Below are positions 23,875 through 34,918 of a stretch of 64,000 nt of DNA, piece by piece (within the stretch, counting starts at the first letter, position 1; every line of letters starts with the position of its first letter). Source of the DNA: Aegilops tauschii subsp. strangulata (taxonomy: Eukaryota > Streptophyta > Magnoliopsida > Poales > Poaceae). The notes beneath the pieces were generated by a model that searched no databases, was not told the DNA's origin, and was given only the letters and a program-made list of their open reading frames with translations. The position numbers and the translations under genes were made by a program. The stretch lies in assembly GCF_002575655.3 (NCBI RefSeq), contig NC_053035.3, positions 501,982,601 to 502,046,600 of the forward strand. The letters are read 5' to 3'.

Positions 23875-24201
23875 GGGAAAATTTTGTTTTTGCCACTCTA
23901 GCTTTTGCCGACTTTGCTTATGCCACTCTAGAATTTGACATTTCACTTTTGCCACTCTTAGCTTTTGACAATACATCACAAATGCCATTGTGTGGCAAAA
24001 GCAATAAATTTTTATATCACTTTTGCCACTCTTAGCTTTGACAATGTATCACAATTGCCACTCTGAAAATTGTACTTTTGCCATGGAATGGCAATTGTGA
24101 TGTATTGTCAAAAGCTACGAGTGGCAAAACTGAAATGTCAAATTCTAGAATGGCATAAGCAAAGTGGGCAAAAACTAGAGTGGCAAAAACAAAGTTTTCC
24201 C
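23875..24201. mobile_element. Fold-back MITE with long inverted repeats
   Basis: GGGAAAA...TTTTCCC ends with arms of roughly 125 bases that pair over most of their length. The arms are built from repeats of TTTTGCCACTCTAG-type motifs, pairing with the complementary GAGTGGCAAAA motifs on the right. No clear target duplication was found, so the superfamily is unassigned. Confidence 0.7.
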
Positions 24202-25572
24202 TTTTCTTAAACATAGCGAAATACCTCATGTAGCTTTTGAGAAAATGATAACATATTGGCGGTCCGCGACCTTACAACAAGAGGCAATGAGTTCGTTGTG
24301 TAAGCCTGGGATGATCACTTCAGCAATTAATACAGCAGTGCCTGAGGCACCTCGCCAGCATACTTCTGACCAAATAGATGTTGGTTCATTGTTGTAAACC
24401 AAGAGTAGCCAACATGCAGAACAGTATGAGAACTTTCAAAGAAAAAATCATTTTTTCACAGAGCACTTGTACTAATATTTTACCTTGATTTGAATTAATG
24501 GAAGTCTGGGTTCTAATCTACTTGTTGTTGGTTGATTAATTTTTTTTTCAGTCAGATTCCTTACCTGAAACTGAGGATAACATATTTCTATTTAAACAAC
24601 GGAATTTTACCAGACTAGGAAAACCGACAAACACGATATTATTGAACCATTCACACGAAGGCCACATGCTTATAGGAAAAGGGACAACATCTGAAATACT
24701 AAACTGAAAACCTAAAACTTGCAATTTTATTGAAATGGAAATTGAGGCCGGGTCATGAGGACACATTCCAAATTGTGAGAAACTTAAAAACACTTGCTTA
24801 AATAAGCATTATAGGTAAGAGTGGCATGCCTCAGCATAATCAAAAGGTCTAATAGACATCAAACGAAGTTTGTTTGGCCTATCCTACTTTCCCTGTTTAA
24901 GGAGTATATAACAAATGAGGAAACTCTGAACACCATAAATATGTCATTTTTAACATAAAAATAGAAAAAAATTGACCTTGATTTCTAACAAAAGAACGTG
25001 ATTTGGTTTTGCTTCATCATCGATCGGGGAGGTTGCAACTAATGTGCCTAGCCACATGATGTCAAAACCCATTCCAGGGACTGCGTGCAAACACTTGATT
25101 AGAAGGCATAACAAAAATAATCTTCAAAAACATGGATTTGAAAAGGAACTTTTGTATTATTATATGGGGGTAAATAAGACATTCATGTACATTAACAACT
25201 AGTAATTGTTTTGTGAAGTTCAGTTCAGCACCAAAACATGCACTTTCTTGTGAATCACAAGAATAGTGTAACAAATAATGTACCGCTAGCAGAACTTTCT
25301 TTAAAAAAAAAAATCTCGCCACGAGAACACTAGAACCATCATATTTCTTTCCACCTGAGTCACTAGCCTCCAATGAATTCTCCATCAGTCTCGATCTCCC
25401 CTTCCTGCCTCCGAACCCTCACTCTTGCCTTCCAAGACCGGCGGCCAACCAAGTTGGCCCCGTGATCAGTTCGAGTGGCAAAAGGTAAAGAGAAAAACGT
25501 TGATCGCTTAGGGAAGAGGTTTCCTTAGGGAACTCACGGCAGTGGCCACCAGAGGACTTGGGAACCCTAGGT

Positions 25573-25603
<31 letters not shown>

Positions 25604-26250
25604 TCACACACAGGTTCGTCTTCTTGTTTAAAGCATGTTCTCAAATGCCTGAAGAGAATGATCCTCTCTAAGAGACGCAAGGGTACATCCACCTTCACTA
25701 GTCACACTTGAATATGTCGATTTTGATGGGTCAAAAATAAGAATTTTGCTTGACTCGAGAAATCTCTAAAAATTCACAGTTGTTTTGATTTTTGAATTTG
25801 AGGATCCCGGTGAATAGGATTGAACCTTACTCGACGCTATTTCCACACATATTCTTCTTTCTTATTTAACCATGCTCTCGAAGTATTATTATTAGTCTCC
25901 CCATGTTTTTCAACAGGTTTGTAAAAGAGTGCTGAATCAATAAATAAATAACCTCATGTTGATGAGAAAGAACGCCCAGAATGAATAGATCAAGGCTAGC
26001 ACGCCCCTTGGTGACAGGAGAAAAACAGGGCAGCCATGAAGTTAAGAGGATCTGTACAAGACGAGCCCGCCCCTTTGGTGATGGGGAAAAACACAGGGCA
26101 GTCATGAAGTGAAAGGATAACGTCACACAATTAGTTTCAGAAGAAGAGTTAACACCTCTAAGTTGATTCAAGCACTCCAGTAGCAGCAAAATGCATGCCA
26201 GTGACCATACAAGCTATGCAATGCATGTTCTCATCAACCTACAAGTTTCA
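24202..26250. other. Low-copy DNA without a recognised gene
   Basis: AT-rich DNA. It contains a 38-base G run (25573-25610), a degenerate ~66-base direct repeat at 25995-26118 (units containing CAGGGCAGCCATGAAG and CAGGGCAGTCATGAAG) and no ORF I can support. The 3' UTR of the gene at 26386-28525 probably lies in its last part. Confidence 0.5.
25573..25610. repeat. Poly(G) homopolymer of 38 bases
   Basis: An uninterrupted run of G on the plus strand in otherwise unique DNA. Confidence 0.9.
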
Positions 26251-26385
26251 TGTCGAATAGATGGTACCATGTTACACAAAATCACAACGATAGCATAGTG
26301 CTCGCTAGCGAAACTGCAGGTCATCATAATTTAACTGAAAACAAGTAGGGGTCCATCTTTGGTTCTCGTCTTTGGATGTTTGTCT

Positions 26386-28525
26386 TCACTGGTCTTCCTT
26401 GGTAACAGACTCTGCTTCTACCCCCTTGTTGTTGTCGCCGGCAAAAAGGGCAAATGGAATGATGCAGAGAAGTGCCATCTTGGCAGTTCCATGGACCACA
26501 CCATCAATCGTACGTGCGTAGGACTCGACAAGCCTGCAGGTAGAAAGAGGTAGGTCAAATGAGATTATATGTGTATCAAACAAGCAAACAAACAGGAAAT
26601 TAAGGATGCATGCATCTTGTTTGTTCGTCTGGCATTGTACTTACAACTTAAACTCATCCTCTTCTGGAGGTTCCCTCATCCTTCTCTCTATGTCCGCCTT
26701 GTACTGGGCCCACATAGATCTCAACTTCTGCATCTTCTTTTCCATCCAGGTCTCGCTAGCATGCTGGATTTGATACACATACACAATGGTCACTGCACTT
26801 GCTTTGCACCATCAATCACCAAGTAAGCGCTGATTGCGATTGGTAATGACTCCCACTGTAAAGAAATATAAGAGCGTTTATAGATCACTAAAGTAGTGAT
26901 CTGAACGCTCTTATATTTCTTTACGGAGGGAGTAGGTAAGAAGAGGTTTGCATGTGTAGCAACTAGTCCCGGCAGAATCATTCATACTTACTGCATTATG
27001 GATAAATGAAGTCACGGAATCATACTAGGAACTAAGCAGATGATGAGATGGTTTCAAAACCGCAGCAACAATAGTCTTATGCATTGCAATTAATGATTCA
27101 CAAAGCAGGTTGCTTGATGCTATGATTTGCATGCATGTATTCCTGTTGCTAGTAACGTCAGGATGTACAGGTTCAGGTCAGGCTAGACAAGTATGATCAT
27201 GATAAAGCAAGTAATTTTGCTCTTGTTTATAGTAGCTAAAACAAGAGACACATGCATGTTGCTGCTTTGATTGCACATAATTCAAGTGTGGCAGGCTAGG
27301 TCGATCCTTGGATGTCGTGGGATACATATATACAGAATGCATGGGGTGCATGTGTAGGTAGCTACTGTACAATGGATAAATGAGGTCGCAGAATCATACT
27401 CCCTCCGTCCCAAATTAGTAAGACTTAGATTTTTCTAGATACGGAAGTATCTAGACAAACCCGAGTCAACTAGTTTGGGACAGAGGTAGTAATACTAGGA
27501 AGTGCCTCAAACAGAAGATGAGATGGTAAAAGGCCATGCTCAGATTAAGCAGGAAAACAAGTTGCTTATAATGATAGATATGGTTTGCATGCAGTCCAAG
27601 TGGATGTACAGGTTCATGTCAGGTTAAACAAGTATGACGATGATAAGTAGCAAGTATTTCTACTAGCAGCTAATAGAAGAGACAAATGCAGGTTGCTGTT
27701 GCGATTGCACAGAAGTCGAATATCGCAGGCTACATCAATCCTTGATGTCGGCAGATAAATCATGAGAAGAAAGATGTCAATTTTGGTTAAGATACCTCGC
27801 CGGACAGGAGATAACCAAGTAATTTTGCGCTTGTTTCTAGCTAGTAGCCAACAGAAGAGACACATGCATGCTGCTGTTTCGATTGGACAGAATTCGATAG
27901 TCGCAGGCTACATCGATACTTGATGTCGGCAGGTAAATCATGAGAAGAAAGATGTAAATTTTGGTTAAGATGCCTCGCCGGACAGGAGATAACCAAGTAG
28001 TTTTGCTCTTGTTTCTACTACTCTATACCGAAATACTTGTAGCTGGAGGGAAACTAGTACAAGTTCCCCCAACTACAAGTAGAAGAGACACATGCATGCT
28101 GCTGTTTCAATTGCACAGAATTCGCTAATCGCAGGCTACTTCGATCCTTTGATGTTCGGCAGGTAAATCATGAGAAGAAAGATGTCAATTTTGGTTAAGA
28201 TGCGTCGCCGGACAGGGGATAACAAAGTAATTTTGCTCTTGTTTCTAGCTAGTAACTAGTACAAGAGACACATGCCATGCTGCTGTTTCGATTGCACAGA
28301 ATTCGATTATGGCTGGCTACATCGATACTTGATGCCGTGGGATACACAAATCATGAGACAAAAGGATGTCGATTTTGGTTAGGATACCTTGGTGGAGAGG
28401 TGGCGGGAGCGCATGAACCTGCTTGGCACGAGGCGGCGTCCCTCCTCCGCGACCGCCGCCTGCGTTGGCTGGAGCAGGGAGCCACCGAGCCTCCTCGCGG
28501 CGCAGCGAACCGCCGCCATCGCCAT
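26386..28525 (-). CDS. Small probable mitochondrial membrane protein, three coding exons
   Basis: Coding exons are 28525-28388, 26763-26645 and 26533-26386 (138, 119 and 148 nt), giving an open 134-residue frame with phases matching at both introns. Donors are AAG|GTATCC and GTT|GTAAGT; acceptors are AATCCAG and CTACCTGCAG. Residues 1-46 (MAMAAVRCAARRLGG...RHLSTK) are Arg/Ala/Ser-rich without early acidic residues, a classic mitochondrial targeting peptide. Residues 47-85 are charged and helix-prone (TWMEKKMQKLRSMW). Near residue 105 is a hydrophobic segment (MALLCIIPFALFAG), a likely single membrane span, followed by an acidic tail ending KEDQ. A 5' UTR intron (28536-28670) and a TATA-like box support a real host gene. 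The family is not recognised. A 30-nt in-frame stretch at about 26820-26849 could be an extra exon. Large-intron boundaries are less sure than the last intron. Confidence 0.6.
26850..26932. mobile_element. Stowaway MITE (Thalos-like) in the large intron
   Basis: A near-perfect 83-base hairpin with CTCCC...AAAGAAATATAAGAGCG and the complementary right arm ending GGAGGGAG, followed by TA. The left TIR is slightly mutated. Confidence 0.85.
27399..27489. mobile_element. Stowaway MITE
   Basis: CTCCCTCCGTCCCA at the left and the complement of TGGGACAGAGGTAG at the right, flanked by TA on both sides. A related unoccupied sequence (GAATCATACTAGG) is visible at about 27020-27032. Confidence 0.85.
28020..28083. 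mobile_element. Decayed Stowaway-like remnant
   Basis: CTATACCGAAATACTTGTAG is followed by a partly complementary CTACAAGTAG. It interrupts one intronic repeat unit. Confidence 0.4.
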
Positions 28526-28535
28526 CGTCGCCGGC

Positions 28536-28670
28536 CTGCCAACAATTGGTTAGGGATTAGGATAAGTCCGTCACGAATCACAACCGCCGGCCAGCCGCGG
28601 CTCCCCCACCCACCCATACGAGCACACACATAATCGATCGGGGGAATGCGGTAGGTTTAGGTGAGCGTAC
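28536..28670 (-). other. 5' UTR intron of the mitochondrial-type gene
   Basis: Donor CCCCAAG|GTACGCTCAC at 28670 and acceptor TTGTTGGCAG|GCC at 28536, ten bases before the ATG at 28525. The untranslated first exon would run from about 28780 to 28671 and is CT-rich near its start. Confidence 0.55.
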
Positions 28671-28810
28671 CTTGGGGATCTGGGCGTTCCTCGCGCGGCT
28701 AGGGTTCGTCGTTCGCCTTCCTGTCGCCTCCGCCTCCGCCGAGAAGAAAGACAGACGGGGAAAGTGGGTGCGGCTGCGGTCTCTTGCGCTGTCCGGAACC
28801 GGAAGGTCCA

Positions 28811-28820
28811 ACTTATATTA
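28811..28820 (-). promoter_or_regulatory. TATA-like box
   Basis: TAATATAAGT on the minus strand, about 30-40 bases upstream of a CT-rich stretch that would be the start of the 5' UTR exon. Confidence 0.45.
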
Positions 28821-28912
28821 ACCTTGGAGCGAGCCCGGCCCGGTGCAGTTCTTGTTCTTCGAGGTTTCGGTTTCGGCCCAACTGGGTTGCACGCCGTGTA
28901 GATTTCGGCAGG

Positions 28913-29213
28913 GTTTTTTTTTTGAACATAGTACACACGCAAGCGCTCATATACACGCGCATACACTCATCCCTATAAACGCACACACGCACACCCTACC
29001 CCTACGAGCACCTCCGAAAGACTGAGCCGGCATATCATCTTGAAATTTACGAAGTCACCGTAGCCACCTCGTCGTCGACGGGAACGTCTCCTCCCACTAA
29101 ATGCGCATCGCCGGAAATCCTGAAATAATCCAGGAATAAATGCGAGTATCAGGATTTGAACCCTGGTTGGCTGGGGATACGACAGTCCATCCAACCACAA
29201 GTTGGTTCAGCAG
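28913..29213 (-). mobile_element. tRNA-derived SINE-like repeat
   Basis: On the minus strand the sequence starts GAACCAACTTGTGGTTGG, has a B-box-type GGTTCAAATCC about 50 bases in (complement of 29152-29162) and ends with a short A tract (complement of the T run at 28913-28922). The organisation fits a SINE. It may be an Au-like family, but I am not sure. Confidence 0.6.
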
Positions 29214-29486
29214 GTTTTCTTTTTCTTTCTTCTTTTTACTCTTTTTTTTCCATCCCAAACTATGTGCTTGCTCTAGATTTTCTCTTAACAAAAAGGGCCC
29301 TGTTCTTTCTTCTTTGGCAAGCAATTGCATACCCCTGCAGCGTCAGACCCTTTGCAGTTCTTCTCTTATGTTCCTTCCCCGTCGGTTATTTTGTTTCCTG
29401 TGTCATTTAATTGTATGAGGGACACACATCCGAGTCAACTTATCGTCATCATCATCACCTTCTTCTTCGTCACTCTTGCTTGGCCT

Positions 29487-30052
29487 TCAAAGCAAAGTTG
29501 GTCTTTTGACTTCCTTCTTGCATAACAAGTTGTCTTTTACTTTGAGATCATACTCATCATATTGCAAGAAGGTAGCAAACACATCATCGGTAGTCACGGT
29601 TGAGAACCCATGCTCGCGTCTTATGGACCAAACCGTGTTCTTATAGTCAGTGGCAACAACTGTGAGTAACTTCTCCACAAGGAATTTGTTGTTGGTTATA
29701 CTGAAACCATCACCTCCCCTTTCACACTCAAATCTTTCAATTTCACAAGCAAGAGTATTTAGGCGTTCACGTAGCTCTTGAGGTGACTCATACTTCTTCC
29801 TCACAAAGTAGTTCATGTCACTCTTGGCAACTTCATATCTTGTTTGTTAAAGTGTGGTGGCGCCGGTCTTGGTTAACACAAGAGCATCCCATAGTTGCTT
29901 GGTGGTGTTCATGTTGAGGTACCGTCCCCTTCCTTATCATCATGAGCGCGGTGGAGTTGAGTTCCTTGTCGTAAGCCTTTGATGGAGTGAGATCATCGAG
30001 GTTCGCGGGCTTGTAGCCTTCTTCCACAATTTTCCACAACTCGTAAGACACC
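29487..30052 (-). pseudogene. Decayed Copia gag fragment
   Basis: Two open pieces, 29487-29816 (MNYFVRKKYESPQEL..., LVEKLLTVVATDYKN) and sequence upstream to about 30052 (LWKIVEEGYKPANLDDL). Together they read like the UBN2-type gag domain of plant Copia elements, with a frame break near 29830-29930. No LTR or pol was found beside it. Confidence 0.65.
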
Positions 30053-30234
30053 CATAGGCATGTTATATAACCAAAAATGCTATGTCCTTCTCCGACAAGT
30101 ATTTCCGGACGGAGGGAGTACTTATTTTGGAAACACACCCATATGCATGTTATACAACCGAAAATGCTATGTCTCGCCTTCTGCGAGACCAAAGAAGCAC
30201 TCGCCTCTAGCGATTCATAATGTTGGCACGCCCC
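30053..30234. other. Dispersed-repeat scraps before the Angela element
   Basis: Includes the end of a Stowaway-like element (ACGGAGGGAGTAC near 30109-30121) and a stretch around 30125-30220 that resembles 49390-49500 (AAGAAGCACTCGC shared). Unclassified. Confidence 0.4.
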
Positions 30235-31982
30235 TGTTGGGGAACGTAGTAATTTCAAAAAAAAAATCCTACGCACACGCAGGATCATGGTGATGCATAG
30301 CAACGAGAGGGGAGAGTGTGTCCACGTACCCTCGTAGACTGAAAGCAGAAGCATTAGCACAACGCGGTTGATGTAGTCGTACGTCTTCACGATCCGACCG
30401 ATCCAAGTACCGAACGTACGGCACCTCCGAGTTCAGCACACGTTCAGCTCGATGACGTCCCGCGAACTCCGATCCAGCAGAGCTTCACGGGAGAGTTCCG
30501 TCAGCACGACGGCGTGATGACGGTGATGATGTTGCTACCGACGCAGGGCTTCGCCTAAGCCCCGCTACGATATGACCGAGGTGGAATATGATGGAGGGGG
30601 CACCGCACACGGCTGGGAGAGATCAACAGATCAACTTGTGTGTCTAGAGGTGCCCCCCTGCCCCCGTATATAAAGGAGCAAGGGGGAGGCCGGCCGGCCC
30701 TTGGGGCGCGCCAAGGAGGAGGGAGTCCTCCTCCTAGTAGGAGTAGGACTCCCCTTTCCTAGTCCAACTAGGAAGAGGGAAGGGGGAAGGAAAGAGGGGG
30801 AGAGGGAGAGGGAAAGAGGGGCCGCGCCCCCCTCCCCCAGTCCAATTCGGATTCCTCATGGGAGGGGGCGCGCCACCTCCTGGTCTGCTGCCCTCTCTCT
30901 CCCCTCAGGCCCACTAAGGCCCAATACTTCCCCGGGGGGTTCCGTAACCCCTCCGGCACTCCGGTTTTCTCCGAAATCACCCGGAACACTTCCGGTGTCC
31001 GAATATAGTCGTCCAATATATCGATCTTTACGTCTCGACCATTTCGAGACTCCTCGTCATATCCAAGATCATATCCAGGACTCCGAACTACCTTCGGTAC
31101 ATCAAAACACAAAAACTCATAATACCGATCGTCACCGAACTTTAAGCGTGCGGACCCTACGGGTTCGAGAACTATGTAGACATGACCGAGACACGTCTCC
31201 GGTCAATAGCCAATAGCGGGACCTGGGTGCTCATATTGGCTCCCACATATTCTACGAAGATCTTTATCGGTCAAACCGCATAACAACATACGTTGTTCCC
31301 TTTGTCATCAGTATGTTACTTGCCCGAGGTTCGATCGTCGGTATCTCAATACCTAGTTCAATCACGTTACCGGCAAGTCTCTTTACTCGTTCCGTAATAC
31401 ATCATCCCGCAACTAACTCATTAGTTACAATGCTTGCAAGGCTTATAGTGATGTGTATTACCGAGTGGGCCAAGAGATACCTCTCCGACAATCGGAGTGA
31501 CAAATCCTAATCTCGAAAATACGCCAACTCAACAAGTACCTTCGGAGACACCTGTAGAGCACCTTTATAATCACCCAGTTACGTTGTGACGTTTGGTAGC
31601 ACACAAAGTGTTCCTCCGGTAAACGGGAGTTGCATAATCTCATAGTCATAGGAACATGTATAAGTCATGAAGAAAGCAATAGCAACATACTAAACGATCA
31701 AGTGCTAAGCTAACGGAATGGGTCAAGTCAATCACATCATTCTCCTAATGATGTGATCCCGTTAATCAAATGACAACTCATGTCTATGGCTAGGAAACAT
31801 AACCATCTTTGATCAACGAGCTAGTCAAGTAGAGGCATACTAATGACACTCTATTTGTCTATGTATTCACACATGTATTATGTTTCCGGTTAATACAATT
31901 CTAGCATGAATAATAAACATTTATCATGATATAAGGAAATAAATAATAACTTTATTATTGCCTCTAGGGCATATTTCCTTCA
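30235..31982 (-). mobile_element. Angela 3' LTR (1748 bp)
   Basis: Complete, TGTTGGGGAACG to TTTCCTTCA on the plus strand. A minus-strand TATA box (TTTATATAC) lies near 30666-30676. Confidence 0.88.
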
Positions 31983-32015
31983 GTCTCCCACTTGCGCTAG
32001 AGTCAATAATCTAGA

Positions 32016-33743
32016 TTACACAGTAATGATTCTAACACCCATGGAGTCTTGGTGTTGATCATGTTTTGCTCGTGGAAGAGGCTTAGTCAACGGGTCTGCA
32101 ACATTCAGATCCGTATGTATCTTGCAAATCTCTATGTCTCCCACCTGGACTTGATCCCGGATGGAGTTGAAGCGTCTCTTGATGTGCTTGGTTCTCTTGT
32201 GAAATCTGGATTCCTTTGCCAAGGCAATTGCACCAGTACTGTCACAAAAGATTTTCATTGGACCTGATGCACTAGGTATGACACCTAGATCGGATATGAA
32301 CTCCTTCATCCAGACTCCTTCATTCGCTGCTTCCGAAGCAGCAATGTACTCCGCTTCACATGTAGATCCCGCCATGACGCTTTGTTTAGAACTGCTCCAA
32401 CTGACAGCTCCACCGTTCAATATAAATACGTATCCGGTTTGCGATTTAGAATCGTCCGGATCAATGTCAAAGCTTGCATCAACGTAACCATTTACGATGA
32501 GCTCTTTGTCACCTCCATAAACGAGAAACATATCCTTAGTCCTTTTCAGGTATTTTGGGATGTTCTTGACCGCTGTCCAGTGATCCACTCCTGGATTACT
32601 TTGGTACCTCCCTGCTAAACTAATAGCAAGGCACACATCAGGTCTGGTACACAGCATTGCATACATGATAGAGCCTATGGCTGAAGCATAGGGAACATCT
32701 TTCATTTTCTCTCTATCTTCTGCAGTGGTCGGGCATTGAGTCTTACTCAACTTCACACCTTGTAATACAGGCAAGAACCCTTTCTTTGCCTGATCCATTT
32801 TGAACTTCTTCAAAACTTTGTCAAGGTATGTGCTTTGTGAAAGTCCAATTAAGCGTCTTGATCTATCTCTATAGATCTTGATGCCCAATATGTAAGCAGC
32901 TTCACCGAGGTCTTTCATTGAAAAACTCTTATTCAAGTATCCTTTTATGCTATCCAGAAATTCTACATCATTTCCAATCAACAATATGTCATCCACATAT
33001 AATATTAGAAATGCTACAGAGCTCCCACTCACTTTCTTGTAAATACAGGCTTCTCCAAAAGTCTGTACAAAACCATATGCTTTGATCACACTATCAAAAC
33101 GTTTATTCCAACTCCGAGAGGCTTGCACCAGTCCATAAATGGATCACTGGAGCTTGCACACTTTGTTAGCACCCTTTGGATCGATAAAACCTTCAGGTTG
33201 CATCATATACAACTCTTCTTCCAGAAATCCATTCAGGAATGCAGTCTTTACATCCATTTTCCAAATTTCATAATCATAAAATGCGGCAATTGCTAACATG
33301 ATTCGGACGGACTTAAGCATCGCTACGGGTGAGAAGGTCTCATCGTAGTCAACTCCTTGAACTTGTCGAAAACCTTTCGCAACAAGTCGAGCTTTGTAGA
33401 CAGTAACATTACCACCAGCGTCTGTCTTCTTCTTGAAGATCCATTTATTTTCGATGGCTTGCCGATCATCCGGCAAGTCAACCAAAGTCCATACTTTGTT
33501 CTCATACATGGATCCCATCTGAGATTTCATGGCCTCAAGCCATTTTGCGGAATCTGGGCTCATCATCGCTTCCTCATAGTTCGTAGGTTCGTCATGGTCT
33601 AGTAACATGACTTCCAGAACAGGATTATCGTACCACTCTGGTGCGGATCTTACTCTGGTTGACCTACGAGGTTCGGTAGTAACTTGATCTGAAGTTTCAT
33701 GATCATCATCATTAACTTCTTCACTAATTGGTGTAGGTGTCAC
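32016..33743 (-). pseudogene. Angela reverse transcriptase and RNase H
   Basis: The N-terminal half is 33144-33743 (KARLVAKGFRQVQGVDYDET, then MDVKTAFLNG) and the C-terminal half is 32016-33128. The catalytic YVDD is intact (LYVDDILLIGND). RNase H shows EAEYIAASEAA and CDSTGAIALAKESRFHKRTK. The halves are in the same frame and separated by a TGA where the family has Arg before SIYGLVQ, consistent with CGA to TGA decay. Further upstream a frame change near 33770 separates it from integrase. It cannot make a full pol protein. Confidence 0.85.
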
Positions 33744-34918
33744 AGGAACCGGTTTCTGTGATGAACTACTTCCAAAAAGGGAGCAGGTACAGTTACCTCA
33801 TCAAGTTCTACTTTCCTCCCACTCACTTCTTTCGAGAGAAACTCCTTCTCTAGAAAGGATCCAAATTTAGCAACAAAAGTCTTGCCTTTGGATCTATGAT
33901 AGAAGGTGTACCCAACAGTCTCCTTTGGGTATCCTATGAAGACACATTTCTCCGATTTGGGTTCGAGCTTATCAGGTTGAAGCTTTTTCACATAAGCATC
34001 GCAGCCCCAAACTTTAAGAAACGACAACTTTGGTTTCTTGCCAAACCGTAGTTCATAAGGCGTCGTCTCAACGGATTTAGATGGTGCCCTATTTAATGTG
34101 AATGCAGCCGTCTCCAAAGCATAACCCCAAAATGATAGCGGTAAATCAGTAAGAGACATCATAGATCACACCATATCTAGTAAAGTACGATTACGACGTT
34201 CGGACACACCATTACGCTGTGGTGTTCTGGGTGGCGTGAGTTGCGAAACTATTCCGCATTGTTTCAAATGAACACCAAACTCGTAACTCAAATATTCTCC
34301 TCCACGATCAGATCGTAGAAACTTTATTTTCTTGTTACGATGATTTTCTACTTCACTCTGAAATTCTTTGAACTTTTCAAATGTTTCAGACTTATGTTTC
34401 ATTAAGTAGATATACCCATATTTGCTCAAATCATCTGTGAAGGTGAGAAAATAACGATACCCGCCGCGAGCCTCAACATTCATTTGACCACATACATCAG
34501 TATGTATGATTTCCAACAAATCTGGTTCTCGCTCCATAGTTTCGGAGAACGGCGTTTTAGTCATATTGCCCATGAGGCATGGTTCGCAAGTACTAAGTGA
34601 TTCATAATCAAGTGATTCCAAAAGTCCATTGGAATGGAGTTTCTTCATGCGCTTTACACCAATATGACCTAAACGACAGTGCCACAAATAAGTTGCACTA
34701 TCATTATCAACTTTGCACCTTTTGGCTTCAATATTATGAATATGTGTATCACTACTATCGAGATTTAATATAAATAGACCACTCCTCAAGGGTGCATGAC
34801 CATAAAAGATATTACTCATATAAATAGAACAACCATTATTCTCTGATTTAAATGAATAATCGTCTCGCATCAAACAAGATCCAGATATAATGTTCATGCT
34901 CAACGCTGGCACCAACAA
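33740..34918 (-). pseudogene. Angela integrase
   Basis: A GAG-pre-integrase region (LWHCRLGHIGVKRMKKL) precedes the core domain. HTDVCGQM, RSDRGGEY and RNGVSERRNRTLL give the D, D and E regions. The frame is stopped by TGA at 34163-34168, after LLDMV, where Arg is expected; the reading then continues in frame as RSMMSLTDLPLSFWGYALE in 33740-34162. The C-terminal part ends by frameshift near 33770. Confidence 0.85.

Larger units (their letters stand above)
27178..28380. repeat. Intronic tandem repeat, about five units of ~180 bp
   Basis: A motif of the type CATGCTGCTGTTTCGATTG recurs near 27250, 27688, 27864, 28090 and 28271, each followed by an AATCATGAGAAGAAAGATG-type block. Two longer spacings are explained by a Stowaway (27399-27489) and a ~60-base insert at 28020-28083. 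The last unit ends at the exon-intron border at 28388, so the repeats appear to have grown from sequence next to the splice donor. Confidence 0.75.

Noticed and set aside
24548..24793. Minus-strand open frame of 81 codons (MFLSFSQFGM...)
   Set aside because: Short, AT-rich, no domain and no context.
25062..25385. Minus-strand open frame of 107 codons starting MENSLEASDSGGKK
   Set aside because: The first 24 residues look gene-like, but the rest is AT-driven and hydrophobic without a domain, and no splice join to further exons could be supported.
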